Below are positions 12,001 through 23,162 of a stretch of 64,000 bases of DNA, piece by piece. The DNA comes from Bugula neritina. Lineage: Eukaryota > Bryozoa > Gymnolaemata > Cheilostomatida > Bugulidae. Each line of letters begins with the position of its first letter. Position 1 is the stretch's first letter. The position numbers and the translations under genes were made by a program. The notes beneath the pieces are model-generated. The model worked only from the letters and a program-made list of their open reading frames with translations, did not search any database and had not been told where the DNA came from. Location of the stretch: contig OZ037766.1 of assembly GCA_964035545.1 (NCBI GenBank), positions 24,521,126 to 24,585,125 on the forward strand, in the 5' to 3' direction.

Positions 12001-15000
12001 TAAAAAGTCAGCTTTTTTGTAGTAGCCAGAATCATTGTAGAAAAAGCATAATGTAGCTAACATAGCTATGTAATACAAGTAAAGCTATAATGAATTAGGA
12101 AAAGCTTTCCAAGCTCATGTAATGTCCCAACAAATTTCAGCTTAGTTTAGGTTAAAGTTCTTTATTTAATAATAAAGATGAATTTCTTATACTATCATTA
12201 CGTGATTCAATACAAAATTGTGCGTGTTGCTGGAAGTCCAATTAATGCTCTCAGAGGTAACACAACTTCCAAGGAGCCGTCTATTAGTTGAAGTTATACT
12301 AGGTTTATCAAATTACAATGATATAACTATTTTATTAGAGTTTTAGAGTTGTTTTACCCTCTTCACTACAAATTGTGGAAACCTTGTACAGAGTTTACTT
12401 TGATAGCATCTCTGAGAGACTTGATTACAACAGAGTTTGATTAATTTATGATTCTCATATATGACATGACTTGAAATTTCAAGTTTACAGGTCCAATGTT
12501 GGGACAGTGGCAAATTCTGAAAGTTACAATTAAATATAACATTTATAAAAACTGCCTATATTATTTTAATTCTTTGATAATTGAAGGAATAAAATTGAAT
12601 GTTTTACCACTCAACTAAATGCCAGCTAACTCAAACTTCAGCAATGTTTCCTACACTTACTAGGGGTGTCCCCCTTTTATATATTTGTCCTATTTTTGGT
12701 GTTCACCCTTTCAGGTGGATCACAACTCCGGTGAACTGAATTGCTGGTCGACCTAAATTTAATGCTAGTTGACTAAAACTGAACATGAATTACTATATAC
12801 TAGGTGTTATTTGACTCCATTAGCTCGTCCTCAACTATTAGTATATTCTTCTCTTGTAGCGACACACGAGGAGGCAGCTGGTATTCTGAAACACTCAGGA
12901 GAAACGACTGAGTTGGTGGCCCAGTATCGACCTACGGAATACCATGAGTTTCAGGCTAAGTTCTATGACATAATGGCAACCAAGAAAGCTGGGAGTTTGA
13001 CTACGACTCAGATGAAGTCCCTTTATGTGAGGTACTGACTCACTTGTATACTGACTGATTTGTATAATGACTGATTTGATTCCTTAACTTTGGTTAGAAG
13101 TAACTACCTCGTGGGATCTACTATTAGGAGTAGAGCCAACATATCATGCCATAGGCACCGAGATTTAATCCTAACTTACAAATTATGTAAGTCATTTATC
13201 ATTTTGCCTCAATGAATATAATCTAGCAAATATTTTTATGGAGATAAATACCTTTGAATGAACAACAGCTCACTTCAAACTATAGCTGTGTCTACCTCAA
13301 TAAAGGTAGTATCTGTAGAAGCTTGTCTTAGTATGTTACCGGATGTCCGGTAAAAATGGCACAGGTAAAAATGGCACAAGTGGCAAAGAAGGTAAAAAAT
13401 GGCACATTTTCAGTGTTTGGGTTGGTGTTGGGGAAAATTCAACATCAATTTGCCATTTTTACCTACTTTCCATTACCTGCGCCATTATTACCTGTGCCAT
13501 TTTTAACGATGCCATTTTTATCTAAAATCATGTTACTAGGACACTGAAATTTAAATACTACTTGCCGTAGCCATGGTTTACTTGGAGCTCTAGTGAATAG
13601 CTTTATCTAGAGATTTTATTGCTTAGACCTACTAGAAATTGACATGATAAGATTATGCTTCAACATTTTGGAGTTTTCTGATATACCTTGTTCAGTGCTT
13701 GACAGTGTTTAGGAATAGTGAGGTGACAGTTTTGGTGGTCTTGTCAACCTAGTTATGGAGGTTGTCTGCCATCATTTTGATCTGCCAGCTAGATGGAAAT
13801 TTCAACTTTGTTTGTGTCTAATATTTAATTTATATCCTTTCGGTTTGGCATTTTGCTTTATCATGACTGTTAGAAAGCAGCAGCACATGTTAGCTCATAG
13901 TAGTGGTCTGTAAAGAGCTGGGGCTGTTGAACAGCACCCCGTAATTTACGGAATTTTGTAACCTGAGAAATTGTCAGACTATCAAACAAGCAATCACATT
14001 TCAAACCAAGTGCCAAACCAAAACTTATAAACCAATGCTAAGCCTTACATCTGCACCCTACAGTTTGACTGCCTGACAGCTGGATTTTTTACCATAAATT
14101 ATTTAAGTCCTACTATGGGTACAGCAAGTAAAACAAGTACAGCAGGTTAAGAAGGAAAAGCGGTTTGTTCAACAGGTGTTCACACCAGCCAACTCTCCAC
14201 TTGCATCGTGTTTTATATAATACATTCCATAAAGTCATAAAATGAACAGTTAACCTTTAGTTCTTCTGTCACTCATTTACTGACTCTCAGTCTATAACAA
14301 ATGAGTTGTTAAAGCTGTAGGCTGAGGTCTTTAGGCCCTTTCAAGGGCTAGCTGTTGAAATATTTCTCTTGGGGTTTAGTAATTTGAAGATTGTCTAATT
14401 TGTCCCATTATCGTTGATTAAAATTGATTTTTTTGCTTTAAAATGGTGGATTTCATAAATTTAGTTTCCAGCTGCATGGGGGAGTGAAATGTATTGAGTT
14501 GAATAATTTATAAAAAATAGGAAACAACAAAGGTGCAATGAATCTCTTCTCGAGAAATTTTTATATAGTTTTTGTATTTAAAAGTGTGTAATTTAAAAGA
14601 GTTTGTATGATTGAAAGTATATTATACTCTTTTTTTTAACAATTACCTCCAGAAAGATATATACCAACTAATAACTATGATTGTTAACCGGCTAAAACAA
14701 ACGTTAGTTACAAGTTATTGTTAGTCCAAAACTGTTGCTGTAAAGAGTTCTAGATTTTGTTCTAACATTCATAGTTCACACCACTTCACTACTTTTACAG
14801 ACTTATTTTCACTAGCAGCTACTCTCTGCTTAACCAGATTCCAGTTATAGTCTTGCTGAATTGAATGCAATTTGGCAATGTGCTTCTAGATAACTATTCA
14901 TGACTGATTTATATGCACATAAATTCCGCTTTAGGTTTATTCATGTCTAATATCTGTTTAGTCGGTTATGAATTTTATATTTTGACTCGTTTCCTGTTTT

Positions 15001-18000
15001 GGTTTGTTCCCTGTGTTCGCTTGTCCTTCACTGAGCCCATTACTATCTCTGTTTCAGAGCTCTCTTTGACTACGACCCTACAAAGGATTCTGGACTACCC
15101 AGCCGAGGTCTCGCTTTTAAATATGGCGACATACTACATGTTACAAATGCATCAGATGATGAATGGTGGCAAGGTAATGCAACTCCTATACACTGCAGTG
15201 TTGCATATTTTACTAACAGCTTTTGTTGTAGTGTACAGATGATGATTGAGTTCTAGACTCACGTAACTCCCGCAAGTTTATAGTCACCATCCCTGTGAGA
15301 AACTCCTGGTGGAAGAGGTTTTTGTTAAATCAGGCTAAGGACTTATTCAGATGAGGCACAGGATCAATTATGACTGGATGCTCTTCCTACCATCACCAAT
15401 AGCCTTTGCCAGGGTTCAAACCCATGACTTTGTGTATATGCAGCTATGTTTGGCAGGAGTTGCTGATCATATGACATTCATTTATTACTGCTTGACATGA
15501 TTTATAAGTATACGACTTTTCCTCCTCAGAATTTTCAATGTGATGCAATTAGATGGGGTACTGTTGAGTTTGTCATTGACATCATCTGGTTGGTTAATCC
15601 TTTCTATCTTGTCATTTCATTGGCTGACTGTTGATGTTTTAGGTAAAGTGATCTGTCCAAAGGGCAATGCTGATACAACTGGCATAATTCCCAGCAAACA
15701 GCGAGTAGAGCGAAAGGAAAGGTCAAGGTTGAAAAAGGTGTTATTTAGCGGCAAGAAAGATGGTCAGCCAGGAGATGGTAAGTTTTAGATCAGCGCTATA
15801 GAAACCTTTTACTACTTCAGAATATGAGCTTTTGTGTACGGATGCTGGGACATACTGATATGTGATACATATTTTTTGTAAAAGAAAAAAAGAAGAAAGG
15901 AATATTTAGTAAGAAAATGTCGACAAAGAAGGGAAAAGACTCCAGCTCTGAAGACTTATGTGATGATAGTAAGTTATTGTGTTTTATTAAATATAGTTGA
16001 GTCTATTCCTATATGCTAGGTTTAATTTTAATATTTTATGTTCTAAATATAGCTGGTGGACTTGCCTATTGCTTCAATACAGTTTTAAATTTCTGTTTTT
16101 AATAAGTTTGAAGCAAAGCATTTTTGCATATTCTGCAACTACAAGTGTTTATAGTATAATAACTATTACTTAAAGTCATAATATTACAAAGCAATGTGGC
16201 CCACTATTTGATACTACATTAGATAATTATAGTCTAGTGTCTACAATTACAGCGTTGTGTACATCCAACTTAGCTCTACCAAATATTAAAATTCATTGGA
16301 CTCCCTTATAAGTGTGTACCTGCATACGACTTATTTTAGGACTACGGTGCAAAGCAGGTGGGGCTGTGTAATGCATTTGTTAGCATGGGCATCGTTCACG
16401 TGCTTTTGTTGACTTGCATACTGCCTTCTTTTTAAATAATGCTGGTTTTTTAAGTAACTGAAATAATTAGGTAATAAAGTATATATGTAGAAATATAGGT
16501 ATGGTTCACTAGCTATTAATTAGGGGTTGAGAAAAGGGTAGAACTTATCAATCAAGTTATACAAGTGTAGATTGTAAGGTTTTGGCAATTTGTCTTGTCT
16601 ATTGTTTTATTGGCTGTGAGTGGTTACTTGTGTGTTTCAGCATGTGTTTAAGCTGATGTGCTGTGGGATGCATGAATTTTTGCCTGTTTGTCATAGAAAT
16701 GTTACACATTCTAATTGTTTTAAATTGTCTTGAATTAATTTTAATTGCCCTCTATACTTGATTTATGTTATTTGTGATAGAATTACACATTCTGTAATTT
16801 TTAGCTGACTGTTCCTTTAAAACTCATATTATTGTTATACAAAGTTAGCTTTGTTTAAATAAGTTGCACTTAAATAGTAGCTGGTATAAAAATTGGGTAT
16901 ATTATATTCGAGTTAAAAAGTTTATGGAGTTTATAGGCCTCATTGTTTTGCTGGAAAAGTTGTTGCGATGTAAAATATACCTTTTATAAGGTTAATTTAG
17001 CTTAGTAAGAGTTGTGTGCTCTAATTTTTTATTCCTAATATTTACTAGATAGCGTCTCACAGGAAGATATCCGTAAGTATCGTCTCCCTATCTGTCTCTC
17101 AAATCTTTTGCTGCTGTAACCAAAGGGAGACATTTAACGTGAAATAGCAATTCCAGTTTCTGCAGTTTCACAGATTTTTAATTGAAATTTTCTTCAGCTT
17201 AATCTATAATCTCTTCTTATTTTATCACTTCTCACATCCCATAATTTAATTAGACTTTTCTTAAGCCTCTAACAAATTTCAGTTTCTTTATTCTTTCGGT
17301 AGCTGTATAACAGTCTATTTAGCAGATATTGGTTCTGGAGTTATCTACTCTTCTATCAGGTGTTGGGCTTTCCACTTCTAAACTCTTCAGGCTGGAATAA
17401 TACTTAGTTTTGCTTTTTTCCAATCTCATTGTAATGATAAACTGAACTTTCTAATTTACTTTCAGGAGCAGATGAGCCTATTGTGTCGTATGAAACTGTT
17501 AGCAAGCAGAGCTGTAAGTAGTATCATGTTATCTTTTTGGTTCACTTTTCACTTGATCACTGTGATTGTATAACTGGTTTGAAAAAATATATAACACGGT
17601 TTATTTCTAGTTTTACAAATATACTTTTCATCACATATCGAAGTGAGTGGAAATTTAATTTTGATTAAATTAAAGTTTAAAAAAATCAACAAATCAATTT
17701 TTTGTGACACCTGCCTGTTTATCTAAATGAAATATATATGCATATATTATTTTCATCTCAAGCGCAAGTTATATTATGTATACTTCAAGTGAACTACACT
17801 AGACCAATCATAGTGCTTGGACATATGAAAGTCAAGGTCAATGATGAACTTATGAGCATGTCACCTGATCTCTTTGGGAGTTGTGTCCCTCGTAAGTTTA
17901 ACCTTTTTACTTTTAATTTAGGATAAAGTTCATTATTCACACAGTTGAGTATGTATTAAAAAATACATGTGTGATTTTGATTTTCGAATATAACAGTCTT

Positions 18001-20065
18001 ATAATTCACTCCATTTCTTTAGTTTTGTTATCTTGCCTGCTTACTGGGGATTGTAAGTAGTTGATGAGCGCCATTCATGTGAAGTTACATACTTGATGCT
18101 CACACCAAATTGGTTACTTGCAGATACTAGCAGAGAAAGGAGAGATCACGAGGTAGACAAAGTTCACTACCACTTTGTAGCCTCTCGGGAAGAAATGGAA
18201 CGTGACATGGCTAATCACAAATTTATCGAAGCCGGACAATTTAAAGGAAATTTGTACGGAACAAGTATTGCTTCTGTTAGAGAGGTACGTGTGTTCCGTC
18301 ATATTTTTGATGAGAAGTTTGTTTTTATAGTTCATTCAATGTTGCGAGCGTGGTGTTTTTAAATGGTTCATATGGTAAAATGTTAATTGCGCAAGACAGA
18401 AGATACAGTGCTACTTTGCATGAGCTATGAGTGTAACATAGTTTTTATCACTGTCAGAAGCACTACAAGTATTGTGTAGCGAAGCTCTCTCATTTTTTCA
18501 ACTCTGGTGTATTTATTAACTAATGATTTACTAATTGCTTGCAATTGAAAAGCAGTGTTTTCATATTTTTTCGAATTTTTCGCTGCCAATAGTTTAAATT
18601 TTCCATTTTTGTAGTTCAATTTTCTGGTATATGACTGTGAAATTATTGATCCTGACAATCATAAAAGTTAATAACCATAATGAGTATGAGCAATATGATA
18701 TTAATAAATAATAGCTTATGTATATAATGAAATGGTTTCAACATTAGATCATGTCAGACTCTATAAAAGAGGCTGAAGTAGCTGTATTAGTTCACATTTA
18801 GAATAAATTGATTGATTCTCAATTTATTTTCGCCAAAATAGGTTGAAACTTCCTTTTAAAAGAAAAAAGAAAATATCACAAAATTGCCCAAGCTATTAAA
18901 ATTAGCAACCAAATACCTTTTTTACCAACATTTCATAGCTTGCACAGCAAGCACCTTGTTTTCAATGTCATTTATTGATTTTTTCATCATAACAGGTGGC
19001 AGAAAGTGGCAGACACTGTATACTAGATGTCAGTGCAAATGCTATCCAGCGTTTACAGGTTGCTGAACTCTACCCCATTGCTATATTCGTGAGACCTAAA
19101 GGAATTGAGCAAATTAGGTATGCTGTTCATTCTATAGTCAACATGGATTATCTATTCTAAAATTAGAATCCGTAAAGATCTTGTGTTTTTATGAAGAAAA
19201 TGTGATACAATGTTTTATAATTGTAGTAGTCTATGCATATGTAATATTACAGTTTCAATCTTTATATTTTTTGCTTGTAGCTGTGGTGTCAATTTTTTTC
19301 TTATCTTATGGAGTATAATAATCTATAATAATTGTCACAGTATTAACATTTCGATAAAGTGAGTTTTGCACAGCACTACATAGTTATAAGTAATTGTATT
19401 TTTTTAAATGCACGAATAATTTTCTAAACATAATATTTTGTTTGGAGTATTTAGTATATTTTGCGTTAATTTTGCAGAGAAAGTAATAAAAGATTCACAG
19501 ACCTGCAAATTAACCAGGAGTACCAGAAATTCTTAAAGCTCGAAGCAGAATATAGCGAGCATTTTACAGGTGAGAATATAGCGAGTATTTTACAGGTGAG
19601 AATATAGCGAGCATTTTACAGGTGAGTTGGTTGACTGAGTTCTGACGATTCTGCTTATTCAAGTTGTCATGTTGAAATCTGAATATTGTTAATCAACAGC
19701 CTGTAGTCCTATAATTAAAGCACTACCTTGACTTAGTAGCTAAAAATAACTTTATTTTACCCAAGATTGGTGTATTTGTCAACAATAAAATTGCTTATGA
19801 AATTAGTAACAGGTAAAACATATTACTTGTGTATGCAGTTTGTAATAAGTTGACCACTAGCTATTTTACTGGTCGTATTTTTGCTAGACTCCTTTTTAGG
19901 GTATAGGTATATGTTATTAAAAGAAATACCTACTGATGCTATTTTTCTGTTTTCTCAGCTGTGGTCGAAGGTGACACTCTACAGGAAATCACAGATAGAG
20001 TTAATGAAGTTATCCAAGAGCAATCAGGTCCTGAAATATGGGTAGCCACTCAGGATGCAAGCTAA
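1..20065 (+). CDS. dlg1: Discs-large MAGUK scaffold, 3' part (PDZ2 end, PDZ3, SH3, HOOK, GUK)
   Basis: Membrane-associated scaffold that in this family gathers receptors, channels and polarity proteins at junctions and synapses. Fourteen exons are visible: 1-132, 737-801, 9538-9719, 12860-13031, 15058-15173, 15643-15777, 15885-15968, 17049-17072, 17466-17513, 17790-17891, 18124-18284, 18996-19117, 19478-19569 and 19959-20065 (TAA). They total 1542 nt, 513 codons plus stop, with phases agreeing at every junction. Exon 1 is the end of PDZ2 ([11 protein letters not shown]). Exons 3-4 are PDZ3 with the GLGF carboxylate loop and GGEDGQGIF. Exons 5-6 are SH3 ([29 protein letters not shown]). Exons 7-9 encode a Lys/Ser-rich HOOK. 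Exons 10-14 are the catalytically dead GUK domain ([34 protein letters not shown]). L27, PDZ1 and most of PDZ2 lie upstream of the window. The acceptor at 17790 is weak (pyrimidine-poor). Vertebrate DLG1-4 are presumably co-orthologues. Confidence 0.95.
808..1176. repeat. 21-nt minisatellite, about 17-18 copies
   Basis: Tandem units close to ACAGTGTACAGTGACTGTAAT, starting within a few bases of the dlg donor at 802. There is one phase break near 1085-1100, where a partial unit is inserted. The unit contains the complementary words ACAGT and ACTGT, so single strands could form serial small hairpins. Because 21 is a multiple of three, several frames stay open; I treat this as intronic repeat, not coding sequence. 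Confidence 0.9.
5232..5797. repeat. 15-nt minisatellite TCTCTACTCTGTATG with higher-order structure
   Basis: Roughly 37 imperfect 15-nt units, some shortened to 9-nt forms. A block with the rare variant CGATCTGTATATTTC occurs twice, about 116 nt apart (near 5424 and 5540), showing a secondary segmental duplication inside the array. The strand is strongly skewed to pyrimidines. It is intronic within dlg. Confidence 0.9.
6486..6830. mobile_element. MITE with 70-bp terminal inverted repeats
   Basis: The left end (6486-6555, starting AGCCTAGGGCCACAC) and the right end (6761-6830) are inverted copies over 70 bp with two mismatches that I can count. Each arm contains the perfect palindrome TTTTCGCATGCGAAAA. 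The element is 345 bp, has no transposase, and is flanked by TA on both sides, compatible with a TA target duplication. Superfamily is uncertain: TA flanks suggest Tc1/mariner-like, but long arms also occur in other groups. It lies in a dlg intron. Confidence 0.85.
9205..9476. repeat. 15-nt minisatellite GGAGTGTAGATACAG
   Basis: About 18 imperfect 15-nt units with variants such as GGGGTGTAGAGACAG and GGAGCGTGTATATAG. The array ends about 60 nt upstream of the PDZ3 exon acceptor, so it sits where the branch point and polypyrimidine tract would be expected nearby. Open frames on the minus strand are by-products of the 15-nt period. Confidence 0.88.
9720..12859 (+). other. dlg intron splitting PDZ3
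   Basis: Donor GTGAGG at 9720 and acceptor TTGTAG ending at 12859. The content is AT-rich unique-looking sequence with a short G run near 10642-10650. I see no gene, repeat array or obvious mobile element in it. Confidence 0.7.
13032..15057 (+). other. dlg intron between PDZ3 and SH3 exons
   Basis: Donor GTACTG at 13032 and acceptor TTTCAG ending at 15057. It contains the foldback element at 13340-13529. The rest is AT-rich sequence with nothing recognisable. Confidence 0.7.
13340..13529. mobile_element. Foldback/inverted-repeat element with candidate 7-bp target duplication
   Basis: The left arm repeats GGTAAAAATGGCACA two to three times (about 13349-13406). The right arm (about 13450-13522) carries the reverse complement several times (GTGCCATTTTTAAC, GCCATTTTTACC). 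The two arms could form a hairpin of about 60-70 bp with a loop of about 45 nt. The word ATGTTAC occurs just outside both ends, at 13333-13339 and 13530-13536, and may be a target-site duplication. The outermost tips do not match each other well, so it may be a foldback transposon or a local inverted duplication. Confidence 0.6.
15255..15440 (-). mobile_element. SINE copy A (body plus B-box-like tRNA remnant)
   Basis: This stretch matches 20935-21142 over its whole body: shared words include TTTATAGTCACCATCCCTGT, GGCTAAGGACTT and TTATGACTGGATGCTCTT. On the minus strand it starts with GGGTTTGAACCC, a good pol III B box, but the A-box half is missing, so it is 5'-truncated. It lies in the 469-nt dlg intron that splits the SH3 domain. 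Confidence 0.7.
15969..17048 (+). other. dlg HOOK-region intron
   Basis: Donor GTAAGT at 15969, acceptor ACTAG ending at 17048. AT-rich, with no repeat array or mobile element seen. Short alternative HOOK exons could be hidden here, because neighbouring exons are as short as 24 nt and could not be recognised without similarity. Confidence 0.55.
18285..18995 (+). other. dlg intron inside the GUK domain
   Basis: Donor GTACGT at 18285 and acceptor AACAG ending at 18995; phase 0. Contents are AT-rich and unremarkable. Confidence 0.65.
19547..19624. repeat. 26-nt triplication spanning the dlg exon 13 donor
   Basis: Three near-identical 26-nt units, each starting AGAATATAGCGAG and ending TTTTACAGGTG. 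Each holds a complete CAG|GTGAG donor, with GT at 19570, 19596 and 19622. Unit 1 contains the last coding bases of exon 13; units 2 and 3 are intronic if the first donor is used. The first donor preserves the GUK frame. Confidence 0.92.
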
Positions 20066-20371
20066 TGCCCTCAACTTTGGGCTCAGATGCTTGTAATAGA
20101 TCAACAATATTCTTCGCAGTGCACAATCTGACAACCTGTCACTGGCATGTTGTAACAGGTGTCATGTGCTCATTAGCTAGTAGTTGACAAACTGAGCTAA
20201 GTTTCAGCAAGTATGTGCAAGGTGCTACTTGGGTGATTTTTACTGTGATTATTGTATACAATATGAAACACATTCCTTGTAAATTAAAAAGTTGCATGAT
20301 AAATCAACTGGTGCAACGTCACTTTGATAGTTTCAAGTCTTTAGTTTGAATACTTATTTTTGTAATTAGCT

Positions 20372-20451
20372 TTTAGTAGACCAGCTCGTTTAGTAGGCCA
20401 GCTCGTTTAGTAGACCAGCTCGTTTAGTAGACCAGCTCGTTTAGTAGACCA
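20372..20451. repeat. 17-nt tandem repeat in dlg 3'UTR
   Basis: Nearly five units of TTTAGTAGACCAGCTCG; one has an A-to-G change and the last is partial. Lies about 310 nt after the dlg stop, upstream of the likely polyadenylation signal, so it should be in the mature transcript. Confidence 0.9.
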
Positions 20452-20627
20452 GGGGTTTGATGGTGAATGAACGATGGAAAGTTGTCAGCTTCAAGTTTTA
20501 TGCAATGCTTATGCTTTTTATTTAGTGGAAATAATTATTTTGTACATATATTGATTGGTTATTAGTATTCTTATAATTTTAGTATCACTTCATGCTATAA
20601 ACTTGATTATGTTACTTATATTAACAA

Positions 20628-20633
20628 AATAAA
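20628..20633 (+). terminator. Candidate dlg polyadenylation signal (AATAAA)
   Basis: Canonical AATAAA about 560 nt after the stop. An ATTAAA near 20284 is an alternative closer site. Confidence 0.5.
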
Positions 20634-20934
20634 CGTATGTATTATAAATTAGAAATAGTGAGCTTTAAAAATGACGGATAGCACTGATTTTTTTTAAAAT
20701 ACAGCATTTTCTAGTTAGTATTATGAAAAACAACAATATGGCTGAGGTAAGAAGTGGCTTAATCTCTAGACTTTGGTGATGTGAAAAAGGGCAATCAATT
20801 ATAACCATATATGCTATGGCTCACAAACCTAGTAAGATTTTGCCAACTCTGCATCTGTATAACAAAATTATGAGGCATAATTAACTTTAAGGTTTGTGTT
20901 CTCTCATTCACAAAATTGTAGCTGTAAAGCTCTG

Positions 20935-21142
20935 CATTCATTGACTCCTGCTCACACAAGTTTATAGTAACTATCCCTGTGAGAAAACCCCTGGTGGAAA
21001 GTTTTTTGGTAAATCGGGCTAAGGACTTAATTAGATGAGGCACAGGAGCAATTATGACTGGATGCTCTTACTAACGTCACCAATTGTCTATGACTTCGTG
21101 CTTACTACGCAAACGCTCCAACCCCTAGACTACGACTGCTCC
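20935..21142 (-). mobile_element. tRNA-derived SINE copy B, near full length
   Basis: Read on the minus strand it begins with a tRNA-like head: GTAGTCTAGGGGTTGGAGCG serves as an A box, while the B-box half is damaged in this copy but intact in copy A. This is followed by a body containing AAGAGCATCCAGTCATAATT and GTCCTTAGCCCGATTTACC. The same body occurs at 15255-15440. No long A tail is visible; the element fades out in AAGTTTATAGTAACTATCCC-type sequence. Confidence 0.7.
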
Positions 21143-21399
21143 CTATTCACTGACTAATGCATATACTGCGTCATTAGAATATTATTATAATAAAAGAGTT
21201 ATCTTCCTTACAATAACCCTAGAACTGGATTTCAACTGCAATAAAATCTTTAACGAGCCCAACATAACATTTTAATACCATGTAAACCACCGTTTCATTC
21301 GCCCTAAATATAAAAGCTATATTCCGGTGCTGGTACAATACCCTCACAGTGCAACAATTACAATATCAATATTATTGTTATTATTTTTATTAAAACTAC

Positions 21400-22260
21400 T
21401 AATGAATATAATAATAATAATAATAATATAATAATAATAATAATGTTATTTACTTTGCAGTACATTATATGATTAATTATTAAATTTAAAATTTGCATGC
21501 TAATCAATCTGAGTCTAGTTTTAGTGTGCTGCAAGTGCAAGTTAAACTCAGACTGAGACTGATTTTACTTGAAGTTGATTCTTAGTTTTGCTAATACTAA
21601 TAGTAATAGTAATAGTTATACTAATCCTAAGTCTAGTAGTATAAGTATTAGTTGTGGCTACTGTAAAAGTAACAGTTAGTGTTACAGTAACATTTGCACG
21701 TACAGTTACACCAACTGTCACTCTAAGGATTAACTCTAAGTGATAAGTCTTAGTCTAAGAGTAAGACTAAGAGTAAAAGTAAGTCTGAGTCTCACTCTGC
21801 CTATTAGTATTTGTAATTGTATCAGTATCACTATGACTATGGTAATGCTATTAATTAAGGGTGCTAGTAGTCTATAAAGTCTGGTAATTTACCCACTGTC
21901 GTAGTGTTGCTTCTATAATAAATAATTGCAGTTATACTTATACTTATACTTATACTTATAGGAGCTCGAATTGAGATTCAGATTGAGAGTGATAAACCTA
22001 ATTTCTAAGTTTAAGTGAAAACTGATCGTATTTGAGCATTCACACTGCCTTATAGTTATTACTAGTGGTGTTACTTTTAATCATCATGGCTATTAAATTG
22101 CTCATATAATTATGTTTAATATTATTACTGTTCTAGAATAAAAGTCTTTTTCATTGTACACCGTACACAGAGACTAAGAGCAAGTATAATTCCAACTCTT
22201 ACTCTTAACCTTAAACATCAATTGTTGTGGTTATAATAATAATAATGATATTGTTAAGAT
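21400..22260. repeat. Low-complexity island A (degenerate 3-/6-nt words)
   Basis: Begins with TAA trinucleotide repeats near 21405-21442. It continues as a patchwork of short related words (TAATAG, TAGTAA, AAGTCT, GAGTAA) and includes a cleaner hexamer run of TTATAC near 21935-21962. It is neither a simple microsatellite nor coding. Islands B, C and D have the same style. Confidence 0.7.
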
Positions 22261-23162
22261 GATACCAACTTATAGTAATTTAATTAAAATTTGTCCTTTA
22301 TTATTCAATATTTATATGGTAAAATAATGATATAATACACTGATATGAAAATGTAAATACACAATAATTTCTAATGAATTAGTTTACATTAAATTTGATG
22401 TAATTGATTTAACATCATAATCAGTAAGTTATCATTGATAGTAACTTTAACTAGAAGACTAAAAACTTTTAAAATAAGAATATGAAAATTTGAGTTTAGG
22501 ATTATTTTTAGACTCATTACTATTGTATATAATTCTATTATGTAAGTTTATGTTATTTATATTGAATTTATAACATTAAAATGTCTATATTGTTAGTTAT
22601 GTTAGTCCAAATAATAATAAAACTATATCATTATTATCAGGAAACAAGTTTAAATTTGAATAATTATTTTCACTCGCACTGATATTAAATCATTATATTG
22701 GGCCTAGTGAAGTGACTAAATAGTGTATTCATGGCTACTGCGGTTGGGATATCTTATCATATTTGATAATATAAACTAAATATTTGAGCTCAACCCAAAA
22801 AAGATTTACACCAGCCTTCAGTTTAAAATTAGAATTATATGAGTATTTGTACTCTTACTAAGACCATTGTATACTTCAGCTTACTTCAACTGTTAAGCAC
22901 TTTGTAGTTTTACACATATAGTTGCAACCAATCTTTTTACAGGGTTATAAAATAAACAAATAGTTTAAATTGAACACATTCAGTAACCTTTACATTGGAT
23001 TTTTAATATATGTCAATATTTGTATTCATAATATTCAGCTATTGAATATTTAATATAGTTTGCTTAATTCTGTTTTATAGTGTTGTTTTGTTATATAAAT
23101 TTTAAATGTAAAATTTGTTTTACAGAAATTGCAAGTGTTGAGCAACTTCACTAATTTATAAG

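Larger units (their letters stand above)
20066..20640 (+). other. dlg 3' untranslated region
   Basis: Follows the TAA at 20063-20065. It carries a 17-nt tandem repeat at 20372-20451, an ATTAAA variant signal near 20284 and an AATAAA at 20628-20633. Confidence 0.65.
20641..23125. other. Intergenic region with SINE copy and low-complexity island A
   Basis: Between dlg and the 85-aa gene. It holds SINE copy B at 20935-21142 and the low-complexity island at about 21400-22260. The remainder is AT-rich with no visible gene. The end (TTTTACAG at 23118-23125) may be the acceptor of a 5'UTR exon of the next gene. Confidence 0.6.

Noticed and set aside
21935-21962. Telomere-like repeat
   Set aside because: The TTATAC hexamer is not a known telomere unit and only about four copies occur.
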